From Candidatus Brocadiia bacterium (lineage in GTDB: Bacteria; Planctomycetota; PUPC01; DSUN01), in NCBI GenBank assembly GCA_016782825.1, contig JADHXT010000164.1, positions 1 through 7,475 of the forward strand: a stretch of 7,475 nucleotides of DNA, written 5' to 3'. Below, piece by piece: positions 1-6,700 of this stretch. Position 1 is the first letter of the stretch; each line of letters starts with the position of its first letter. A program made the position numbers and the translations under genes. The notes under the pieces were generated by a model that searched no databases, was not told the DNA's origin, and worked only from the letters and a program-made list of their open reading frames with translations.

Positions 1-266
1 TCGGTCAGCTCAAAGGTCTTGGCGAGCGGGTACGTCCCGCCCCGAATGAAGACCGTGACGCCGCCGCGGGGCAGGCCGTCTGCCTGCTTGAGCGCGCGGA
101 TGGCATCGCGCGCCCGCTCGAGGGTGCGGAAGGGCTTGGCCTCCGTACCCGGGTCCCCATCCAAGCCGTTCACGGCGACGTAGAAGGCTCGCAGGGGGCC
201 CCCCCCGCCTACCGCGCACCCGACACACAACAGGACCGTGGAGATGCCGAGTAGTCTAGGGAGCAT
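1..266 (-). CDS. Exported right-handed beta-helix repeat protein, N-terminal part
   Basis: Only the first 88 codons are present; the gene continues beyond the left edge of the window. The start is ATG at 266-264, preceded by a strong AGGAG (278-274) at 7 nt. Residues 1-19 form a hydrophobic signal (MLPRLLGISTVLLCVGC). Cys17 could be a lipoprotein cysteine, but the -3 residue is Cys rather than Leu/Val/Ile, so ordinary signal peptidase cleavage near Ala27 is equally possible. The mature part opens with FYVAVNGLDGDPGTEAKPF followed by RTLERARDAIRAL and later VFIRGGTYPL. This matches the opening of DUF1565/pectate-lyase-like right-handed beta-helix proteins (xYVxxxGxDxxPGTxxxPFxTLxxARDAIR...GGxY). 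In that family the N-terminal motif caps a beta-helix that often binds or cleaves polysaccharide; the catalytic region is not in view, so lyase, hydrolase and binding roles cannot be separated. A candidate promoter lies just upstream. Family assignment is fairly secure, exact function is not. Confidence 0.8.
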   Translation of the reverse strand, partial: MLPRLLGISTVLLCVGCAVGGGGPLRAFYVAVNGLDGDPGTEAKPFRTLERARDAIRALKQADGLPRGGVTVFIRGGTYPLAKTFELT

Positions 267-298
267 GTCGCTTCTCCTCTGGGGTTGGGGCCGCTCAC

Positions 299-326
299 AC
301 TGTACACAAAGGCCCCGCGGTCGCAA
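299..326 (-). promoter_or_regulatory. Candidate sigma70-type promoter for the beta-helix gene
   Basis: Read on the minus strand, TTGCGA (326-321) and TACAGT (304-299) are separated by 16 bp. Each matches the TTGACA/TATAAT consensus at 4 of 6 positions. Transcription would start near 292, giving a leader of about 26 nt that includes the AGGAG ribosome site. The geometry is good but the boxes are only moderate matches. Confidence 0.35.
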
Positions 327-575
327 GCGCTCGGCTCTCTGCCCTCGTGTCGTGGGGCCACGCCGATTCCCCCGCTCCGCGGGAAGCCAACGCGGTGTCA
401 AGGCCGCCGCACTGCAAGAGGCGCTCTGCGATGTGGCCTTCCGCTGGACTTGGGCGGAACTCTGGCACTCGCGAGGGGGTGGATGGCTGCGCGAATGGAT
501 GCGCGGAGTCGGAAGAGGATCCAAAGACAGGTCACATGCGGCCATACTGTGATGCTGCGCCGACATCCGTGCGGG

Positions 576-611
576 CTAAAATTGCAGAGTTGTACAACTC
601 TGCAATTTTAG
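576..611. repeat. Perfect 36-bp palindrome
   Basis: The left arm CTAAAATTGCAGAGTTGT (576-593) is followed directly by its exact reverse complement (594-611), with no spacer. The arms are AT-rich compared with the surrounding DNA. As RNA from either strand the inner part would fold as GCAGAGTT-GTAC-AACTCTGC followed by AAUUUUAG, which resembles a weak bidirectional terminator. As DNA it could be an operator for a dimeric protein, a cruciform site, or a copy of a dispersed palindromic repeat. It lies about 350 nt downstream of the stop codon of the 963-3431 gene. Confidence 0.85.
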
Positions 612-713
612 GCCGCCGACTGCCCACCTATCCTCGGGGGGAGAAGCCAAGGGCGTGGCCGCGTAAACGTTGGCATGCCAATGTGTTGCGGATATCGCAA
701 TTGCCCGACTCCA

Positions 714-730
714 CCGCCGCTTCGCGGCGG
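714..730. repeat. Hairpin CCGCCGC-TTC-GCGGCGG
   Basis: A perfect 7-bp GC stem with a 3-nt loop. It shares its geometry with the hairpins at 782-798 and 955-973, suggesting short REP-like palindromic units rather than a terminator, because no T-run follows on either strand. Confidence 0.6.
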
Positions 731-781
731 AAGAGCGCGAAGGGAGCGCCGATGGCGGGGCCTATGGAGTGCGTGTGGCAG

Positions 782-798
782 CCCCGCCGGAGGCGGGG
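782..798. repeat. Hairpin CCCCGCC-GGA-GGCGGGG
   Basis: A perfect 7-bp GC stem with a 3-nt loop, 51 bp from the similar hairpin at 714-730. No T-run follows, so it is not a classical terminator. It may belong to a dispersed small-palindrome family. Confidence 0.6.
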
Positions 799-900
799 GA
801 CACGGCTTTGGCTCCCAGCGGAGCGGTCGGAGGACTCAAGGCCCGCCACCGTGAGGCGCAGCCAGAGGGATCACTCAGCACACGTCTGGGGCTGGCGTCT

Positions 901-947
901 GGTGCTTCGGTGATTGGTGCTTGTTTGGGATTTGGTGCTTGGGATTT
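901..947. repeat. Degenerate GGTGCTT / GGGATTT short repeat
   Basis: GGTGCTT occurs three times (901-907, 916-922, 934-940) and GGGATTT twice (927-933, 941-947) within 47 bp. Spacing is irregular, so this is an imperfect tandem array. It lies immediately downstream (on the minus strand) of the stop codon of the glycoside hydrolase gene, and is more T-rich than its surroundings. Confidence 0.65.
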
Positions 948-954
948 GCCCCTT

Positions 955-973
955 CCGCGCGCTCAGCGCGCGG
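955..973. repeat. GC hairpin with the stop codon of the upstream gene in its loop
   Basis: CCGCGCGC (955-962) and GCGCGCGG (966-973) form a perfect 8-bp stem. The 3-nt loop (963-965) is exactly the TGA stop codon of the 963-3431 gene read on the minus strand. No T-run follows, so an intrinsic terminator is not supported, although such a stable stem could block 3'-to-5' RNA decay. Confidence 0.65.
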
Positions 974-3431
974 GGCGGAGCTTGACCGCCACGTCGCGGG
1001 CCATGCGTGGCGGGGCGAGAGTCAAGGCGCCGCCCCGGGCGGTGAGGGTCTCGCGACGGGCGACGGTCCCCTTCCACGTGTCCCACCACTCGACCTGCCA
1101 GTCGCCGTCGGCGAGGCCGCTCACGGTGACGGTGGCGCCCTCGACGGGCGGGATGGGCTGCTTCTCGACGACGTTCCACCACGTGTGCCTGCGGTTGTGG
1201 AGCCAGAGGAGGGCGAGGGCCTTGCCCTGAAGGCCCAGGACGTGGAACTGCGGCGTGCTGGCCCTGGCCTGGACGGGGTGGAAGCCGGCGGAGGTCCACG
1301 GCACGCCGTCGACGAACTTCGCGACGGAGGCGAAGCGGGGATAGAGGCCGTTGGGCTCGACGTAGTTGCCCCACCACCAGAGCATGGCGGTGCCGCAGGC
1401 GCCCGTCATCGTGGCCGACCAGAGGCCGTTGTGGAGGTGCACGCCTTCTTTGTCCTCGTCGGCGCGGGGGCTGTGGCCCCAGGTGGCGTTGACGAGGCCG
1501 TATTCGGCGAAGAGCCGCGGCTTGCCATAATGCTCGATGCGGCCGAGCCACTCGGGCACCATCGCGGCCATGTCCTTGCCCAGCTCCTTCGAGGCGGGGA
1601 GGGTCGGGTGCCAGTAGCCGTGGACCTGCGCGAAGTCGATGTCGGCGAGCTTCCAGAGGCGATCGTCGACCTGGAAGGAGCCGAGGCTGTTGGTCACGAG
1701 GTGCTGCCACGGGTCGATCTGCTTGAGGTAGCGGGCCATCTCGGCCGTCCAGGCGATCATGTCCTGCTCGCGGCCGCGGTAGCCGAAGACGCAGTTGATC
1801 TCGTTCCAGAACTCCCAGGCCAGGATGTGGGTCGAGTAGCCCCAGCGCGCGACGCAGTAGCGCAGGCGGTTCCGGAACATGCGCCGCGCCTCGGGGTCGG
1901 TGAAGACGTCCATCTCGGTCGCGCAGGGGCCGCCGTTGGCCTTGGCGTAGGGGTGGATGACGCCGGGCTTGACGAAGCACTTGCGCCCGCTGAAGCCGCG
2001 CCAGGCCTCGAGGCAGAGCTTCACGTAGATGCCGTGCTTCTCGGCCAGCTCCATCGCGTGGTCGAGCGCCCAGGCGTGGTCCATGCGATACTGCCCCGGC
2101 TTGCCCCACTCGATGCCGAAGCAGTGTCCCCACATCCAGATGCGCGCGAAGTTGCCGCCCGCCTTCCCGAGATTGGGGAACCAGGTGTCGTAGTCCTGCA
2201 CGCCCTTCCGCCAGGTGCACACGTTCTCGCCCACGGCGAAGTAGGGCCGCCCGGTGCCGAACTCGAAGTAGCGGCGGTCCTTCGTGCTCACACGGATGTA
2301 GCCTGGGTCGTCGGAGGGCGTCGCTTCGAAGGCCACGGGCTTCGAGCGAGCCTCGCCGCTCTTGTCCCGAGCCACGACGACGAGCGAGTGCCTGCCCGGC
2401 TCAGTGACCGCGAGGCGGAGCTTCCAGCCCCTCTTCTCGCCCGGCTCGATCCAGGCATCGTCGCCGTCGCGCGCGAGCTCGTGGTCCTGGGAGAAGAAGG
2501 CGGGCACGACGAGCGTCCGGCCCGACGGGGCCGTGACGTGGCCGTCGACGCGGATCTGATCGGCGTCGAAGGGCGTGGCCCACGTGCCGCCCACCTCCAG
2601 GTCGGCCTCGAGCCGCGCATAGAGCGGCACCGTCGCCGCGGACAGCTTCACGGCCCCGATCCGCAGCGGCCCTCGCGAGCTGTAGTCGGTGCTGGCCATC
2701 GCGTCCCTCCGTAGCTCGTTGGGGTTCAGCGTGAAGGCGAGGCGAAACACCTGTCCCTTCCGCGCGGCGCCGCCGGCGAAGAGGCGCGGATAGATCTGAT
2801 AGGTCGAGCCCTTGAATTCGCGGGTGTCCTGCACGGTGCACTGGACGGGCCGCCCGAAGTCGAGCGCGATCCGCCGCGCGTCGGTCAGCCCGAGCACGAC
2901 CCGCCGCGGCCGGCCGGTCAGGAAGTGGCGATTGGGCGGCTGCGTCGCGGGAAACGCCGCTTCGCTCTGCGGCCACAGGGTCACCTTCCTGCCCCGCCAC
3001 CGCTCGATGGGCAGGCTGAGGAACAGCGACACCTCGGCCACCGTTGTGTCGGCCAGCGGCTCGATGCGGTACGAAACGCGCACCGCCTTCCCGGCCGGCT
3101 CGACCCGCTGCTCGAAGCGCCAGAGGGCCATGGGCGCAGGCATCACGATGTCGCCGCGCACCACGCAGGCGGCGCCCTCGGTGCGCGGGTAGCCCGCCTC
3201 CACGCGGCAGGTCTCCTGGCCCCCGTTGCTCTTCCACTTGGGCGACGCCACGACGAGCCGAGCGTCCGCCACAACGGCCTCACCGCCGATGGCCAGCGTC
3301 CACCGCCCATCGCCCCCGACGGTCAGCCGCGCGTCGCCGATTTCGACCGTCCACGGCTGCCCGGCTCCTTCGCCCATCGCCGGGGCGAGCAGCACCAGGG
3401 CCGCGATGCCAACCACTGCACGCATCCGCAT
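963..3431 (-). CDS. Secreted DUF5060 / clan GH-A glycoside hydrolase (cellulase-like)
   Basis: An 822-residue exported enzyme predicted to cleave glycosidic bonds by the retaining GH-A mechanism. Residues 1-23 are a signal peptide (hydrophobic VVGIAALVLLAPAMG). Residues about 25-250 form a beta-rich domain I cannot name. Residues about 258-372 resemble DUF5060, a beta-sandwich found ahead of such barrels (ATPFDADQIRVDG, then GRHSLVVVARDKSG). The barrel covers about 378-710: FARIWMW (428-434), YVKLCLE (469-475), AWEFWNEIN (538-546) with acid/base Glu544, VHGYW (603-607), LFAEYG (640-645) with nucleophile Glu643, and MLWWWGNY (683-690). Residues about 725-822 form a small C-terminal beta domain. 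ATG 3431 is preferred over the second ATG (3425) because AGGAGG lies 11 nt upstream. It is transcribed divergently from the GH20-like gene. The catalytic residues look intact; the substrate is unknown, and the GH family number is not assignable by eye. Confidence 0.88.
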   Translation of the reverse strand: MRMRAVVGIAALVLLAPAMGEGAGQPWTVEIGDARLTVGGDGRWTLAIGGEAVVADARLVVASPKWKSNGGQETCRVEAGYPRTEGAACVVRGDIVMPAPMALWRFEQRVEPAGKAVRVSYRIEPLADTTVAEVSLFLSLPIERWRGRKVTLWPQSEAAFPATQPPNRHFLTGRPRRVVLGLTDARRIALDFGRPVQCTVQDTREFKGSTYQIYPRLFAGGAARKGQVFRLAFTLNPNELRRDAMASTDYSSRGPLRIGAVKLSAATVPLYARLEADLEVGGTWATPFDADQIRVDGHVTAPSGRTLVVPAFFSQDHELARDGDDAWIEPGEKRGWKLRLAVTEPGRHSLVVVARDKSGEARSKPVAFEATPSDDPGYIRVSTKDRRYFEFGTGRPYFAVGENVCTWRKGVQDYDTWFPNLGKAGGNFARIWMWGHCFGIEWGKPGQYRMDHAWALDHAMELAEKHGIYVKLCLEAWRGFSGRKCFVKPGVIHPYAKANGGPCATEMDVFTDPEARRMFRNRLRYCVARWGYSTHILAWEFWNEINCVFGYRGREQDMIAWTAEMARYLKQIDPWQHLVTNSLGSFQVDDRLWKLADIDFAQVHGYWHPTLPASKELGKDMAAMVPEWLGRIEHYGKPRLFAEYGLVNATWGHSPRADEDKEGVHLHNGLWSATMTGACGTAMLWWWGNYVEPNGLYPRFASVAKFVDGVPWTSAGFHPVQARASTPQFHVLGLQGKALALLWLHNRRHTWWNVVEKQPIPPVEGATVTVSGLADGDWQVEWWDTWKGTVARRETLTARGGALTLAPPRMARDVAVKLRPAR

Positions 3432-3469
3432 GGGGACTCTCTCCTCCTGCCGAGCCGGCCTCGGGGGGT

Positions 3470-3492
3470 ACGACCCCAGATCCTGGGGTCGT
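3470..3492. repeat. Perfect hairpin ACGACCCCAG-ATC-CTGGGGTCGT
   Basis: Ten-bp arms with a 3-nt loop, 38 nt upstream of the minus-strand hydrolase start codon. The right-arm sequence CTGGGGTCGT recurs at 3611-3620, so the left arm can pair with either copy and two alternative folds are possible. No T-run follows in either direction, so simple termination is unlikely. Confidence 0.7.
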
Positions 3493-3511
3493 CCGTCTTC
3501 TTCCGTATCGT

Positions 3512-3535
3512 GCTCTTGCTCGTGCTCGTGCTCGT
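3512..3535. repeat. Short GCTCGT tandem repeat
   Basis: Four 6-bp units (GCTCTT, then GCTCGT three times) lie in the left arm of the inverted-repeat element. Their complement appears at 3567-3581, which makes the repeat one side of a 15-bp stem. Such hexamer repeats can change copy number by slippage. Confidence 0.6.
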
Positions 3536-3643
3536 GATCGATCTGGCCCCTCGGACCAGAGAAGAGCGAGCACGAGCACGACAGGACACGATCCAGGCGG
3601 TCCCCACAATCTGGGGTCGTACTCGGCCTCCGGTCACGGGTGG

Positions 3644-3649
3644 ATTATA
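3644..3649 (-). promoter_or_regulatory. Minus-strand -10 box (TATAAT) for the DUF5060 hydrolase
   Basis: Read on the minus strand this is a perfect TATAAT. The best-placed -35 (3672-3667, TTCATT) matches only 3 of 6. Transcription would begin near 3637, leaving a leader of about 205 nt that contains the inverted-repeat element. The long leader and weak -35 lower confidence. Confidence 0.4.
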
Positions 3650-3663
3650 CGCCAGCGCGTCCC

Positions 3664-3669
3664 TATAAT
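3664..3669 (+). promoter_or_regulatory. Plus-strand -10 box (TATAAT) for the GH20-like/SGNH gene
   Basis: A perfect TATAAT 31 bp before the ATG at 3701. A -35 at 17-bp spacing (3641-3646, TGGATT) matches only 3 of 6. Transcription would begin near 3676, giving a leader of about 25 nt that includes GGAG at 3689-3692. The in-frame ATG at 3668 overlaps this box and would lie upstream of the transcript start, which supports ATG 3701 as the true start. Confidence 0.55.
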
Positions 3670-3688
3670 GAAGCCCCCATACACTGTC

Positions 3689-3692
3689 GGAG
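3689..3692 (+). promoter_or_regulatory. Ribosome binding site deciding the start at 3701
   Basis: GGAG lies 8 nt before ATG 3701, whereas ATG 3668 has no Shine-Dalgarno-like sequence upstream. The protein from 3701 begins directly with a standard signal peptide. Confidence 0.55.
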
Positions 3693-3700
3693 CCCTCCCG

Positions 3701-6700
3701 ATGATCCGTCCTGCCCGACTCCTCTCGACGCTGACCGTCGCCGTCGCGCTCTCCGGCGCGACCGCGCGATGCGGGACGCTCGGCCTGGTGCCGTGGCCAG
3801 TGACCGTCCAGCAGCGGACCGGCGAGCTGACGATCCCCGACGGCGCCAGGATCGTCTGCGTCCAGCCCCGGCTGCGCGAGGCGGCACAGCGCTTCGCCGC
3901 CGACGTTCAGCGGGTGCACGGCGCGAAGCTGACCGTCTCCGACGCCGCCGACGCGAGGCCGGGCGACATCGTGCTGTCCGTCCCGCCCGGCGGACCCCCC
4001 GCGTCGCAAGCCTACCGCCTGGTCGTGACCGACCGCGCGACGATCGAGGCATCGGGCGAGGCGGCCCTCCACGCAGCCACGATCACGCTGCTTCAGGCGA
4101 TGACGCAGCGCGGCAAGGGCCTCGCCGTGCCGAGGATGACCGTCGCTGACCAGCCCTACCGCGACTTCCGCGCGCTCATGATCGACGTGAAGAACCACTG
4201 GCACCCGCCCGAGGTGCTCAAGCAGTTCATCGACCTGTGCCGCTTCTACAAGGTGCGGTACCTGAGCCTCCACACCGGCGAGCCGCAGTGGATCGGCGCC
4301 GTCATGGCCTCGACATCGGCCATCCCGCCCGCCGACCGGGCGAAGCACATGCTCTATACCAAGGAGGAGATGGATGCGCTCATCGCCTACGGCAAGGCGC
4401 GGAGCGTGCTGCTCTTCCCCCACAACGAGTCGACGCCCACCTTCGCCCACATGCGGCGAGCCGTCACGGTGGACTTCAATCCGAAAGACAAGCTGGCCGG
4501 CTGGCTGGACGAGGTCGACGGCAAGGGCGCCTACGGGCACAAGGACCCGCAGGGCGACGCGCGCTTCTGGGCCTTCATCCGCGAGGCCACCCATCGCTCC
4601 TACGGCCAGTTCGCCGCCGCCTTCCCCGGGGAGAAGCTGCCCTTCTACCACATGGGCCCCGTGCAGGGAGAGGGCGGCACGACCCGGGCAAACGCCGTGC
4701 GCATCCTGGGCTATCTGCGGGAGAAGGACCCCGACGTCAAGCTCATGTTCTGGTGCGGACCGAGCCCGAAGGTGACGGACGACGCCTTCGCGAGGCACAA
4801 GGGCGACTTCATCGTCGCCGCCTACTCCCACTACGGCGGCACGCCGGCCGACCATCTGAGCAGCGGCTACACCATCGTCAACAGCGGCTGGAGCCCGCTC
4901 TACATCGTCGGCCGGAATCTCGCGCGCACCCAGCGGCAGGTGTTCGAGCACTGGAACGTCTTCCGCTTCGGCCTCGACGGCTTCACCGGCACGGGCCACG
5001 TCTACAAGGCGATCCGCTGGTATCACTTCGACCGGCCCGAGTGGCGGGGCCGCGTGCTCGGCGGGATGCTGTGCACGTGGGAGATCCCGGCCGACATCCA
5101 CTTCGACCGCGTGCGCATCCGCCTGCCGGCCTTCGCCGAGCACGCCTGGCACCACAAGCCATGGCCCTATCCCGAGGGCGACTACGCCGGCTTCGCCCGC
5201 CGCTACGCCGCGGCCAATGCCCTGGCCGGCCGCTTCGTGGGCCTCGAGCCCAAGCCGCCGACGGTGCCCGAGCGGCTCGCCGCCACCGACGGCGCCGCCA
5301 AGGGGCGCGTCGAGCTGACCTGGTGTGGCAGCGGCAACGCCCCCACCGGCTACCGCGTCCTCCGCAGCATCCAGCAGGACCCGCGCACGGCGAAGCCCAT
5401 CGCCGGGGACGTGCGCGAGGAGCGCTACACGGACCGCAGGGCCGAGCTCGGCAAGGTCTATCACTATTGGGTGCAGGCCGTCAACGCGACGGGCGAGTCA
5501 CGCCCCAGCGGTCGGGCCAGGGGCGTCGCCGGCGAGGGCGTCGCGCGGACCCGGGCCTACGAGCCGTTCGACTATGCGTCGATGGCCACGATGGAGACGA
5601 CGGCCGGCGGCGGCTGGAAGCAGGCGTGGGCCGTCGAGACCGAGGACGGCACGGCGACGCTGGGCAAGCAGAGCCTGAGCTACGGCAGTCTCCCGACCCG
5701 TGGGGGTGCCGTGCGACTCAAGGCCAATGCCGATCGCGGCCACGTGCGCCTCGACCGCGATCTGGCGGAGCGCACGGGTCTCGGCGACACCACCCTCTGG
5801 ATGAGCTTCCTCGTCCGTGGCGAGCGGATCGGCAACGGCCATCTGTTCCTCATCCCCAACCAGCGCATCGCCGCGGCGCCGGGGAAGCGGTGGGGCAACC
5901 AGTTTGCCTTCAACAACGACGCCTCCCGCGTGACGATGAAGCCTGGAAGGACCTACTTCGTCGCCGTGCGCTACGACTTCGACGCCGGCCCCGACCGCAT
6001 GGCGATGTGGCTCGACCCGCCCCTCGACCGCGAGCCCGGCCCCGCCACGGCCGTCAAGGTGAGCGACGTCGTCGACGCGGGCACCGGCACTCGTCTGCGC
6101 ATCGAGCTCCAGGGTTGGGGCAAAGGCGAGTACCTGCTCGACGAGCTGCGCATCGGCCCCACGTGGGCCTTCGCGACGGGACGCGGCGTCGCTCCGCCGC
6201 CGACGCGCGCCGTCAAGCCCAAGCCGAAGCCGCCCACCGAGGGACTCGAGCTGCTGACGGGGCCAAAGACGCCGCTCAAGGCGGGCATGGCCGTCACCTT
6301 CTTCGGCGACTCCGTCACCTGGCAGGGCGGCTACATCCAGGCCATGCACAAGGCCCTCGCCCGCAGCCCCCACACCCGCGGCCTGAAGGTGAAGCTCGTC
6401 AAGCGCGGCATCAACGGCGGGAAGAGCACCGACCTGCGCGACGGCTGCGTCAAGCTCTACGGCTGCACCCAGGATCCCTTCGCCAAGGTGCTCGCGGCCG
6501 ACAAGCCGGCCGTCGCCGTCATCTACATCGGCATCAACGACGTGTGGCACGGCAAGAAGGGCAACCCGCCCGACGCCTTCGAGGCCTGCCTGCGGACCCT
6601 CGCCGCGCAGGCCAAGACCGCAGGCGTCGCCGTCGTGTTCGCCACCCTCACCACCATCGGCGAGAAGCCCGACGGCACCAACCCCCACGACAAGCAGCTC

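Larger units (their letters stand above)
267..962. other. Non-coding region between two minus-strand genes, rich in dyad symmetry
   Basis: About 700 bp with no convincing gene: the open frames here have no recognisable domain, no good ribosome site and are interrupted by hairpin sequences. It holds the candidate gene 1 promoter (299-326), a perfect 36-bp palindrome (576-611), a 12-bp palindrome TTGGCATGCCAA (670-681), a TTGCG/CGCAA dyad (686-700), hairpins with 3-nt loops at 714-730 and 782-798, a GCTCC/GGAGC hairpin (811-824) and a degenerate GGTGCTT/GGGATTT repeat (901-947). A hairpin at 955-973 overlaps the end of the next gene. No tRNA, rRNA or CRISPR pattern was seen. The stretch 330-560 shows nothing recognisable. 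Confidence 0.7.
3468..3622. repeat. Folded inverted-repeat element in the divergent intergenic region
   Basis: Outer perfect 14-bp inverted repeats GTACGACCCCAGAT (3468-3481) and ATCTGGGGTCGTAC (3609-3622) enclose 127 bp. Inside are a perfect hairpin of 10-bp arms (3470-3479 and 3483-3492, loop ATC) that shares its left arm with the outer repeat, and 15-bp arms TCGTGCTCGTGCTCG (3520-3534) with their exact complement (3567-3581). CGGCCTC occurs on both sides (3456-3462 and 3624-3630) and might be a target duplication, though the gaps to the repeat ends are unequal. It could be a MITE-like insertion or a structured leader: transcripts of the minus-strand hydrolase starting near 3637 would contain all of it. 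Confidence 0.7.

Noticed and set aside
216..218. Cys17 of the beta-helix protein as a certain lipoprotein site
   Set aside because: The residues before it are Cys-Val-Gly, which deviates from the lipobox at -3; kept only as a possibility.
576..611. Palindrome as a confident intrinsic terminator of the 963-3431 gene
   Set aside because: It is about 350 nt beyond the stop and has only four consecutive T after the stem, so it is reported as a palindrome of open function.
921..2714. 597-codon open frame on the plus strand, antisense to the DUF5060 hydrolase
   Set aside because: It is a product of high GC at third positions of the real gene: the translation is low-complexity Ala/Val/Glu/Gly/Arg with no domain, while the minus strand gives a coherent GH-A enzyme with catalytic motifs.
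3512..3581. GCTCGT/ACGAGC repeats as a CRISPR or iteron array
   Set aside because: Units are 6 bp, contiguous and inverted in the second block, without spacers; they fit a stem-forming repeat instead.
3668..3670. In-frame upstream ATG as start of the GH20-like/SGNH gene
   Set aside because: It overlaps a perfect TATAAT box, has no ribosome site, and would add 11 residues ahead of a normal signal peptide; ATG 3701 has GGAG at 8 nt.
3044..3700. N-terminal extension of the GH20-like frame back to 3044
   Set aside because: The frame is open by chance over the antisense hydrolase gene; the extension is Arg/Pro/Ser-rich without domains, and the signal peptide lies internally at 3701.
3323..5464. 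713-codon open frame on the minus strand, antisense to the GH20-like gene
   Set aside because: It crosses the promoter region and both genes, has no signal or domain, and has the composition of a GC-driven antisense frame.
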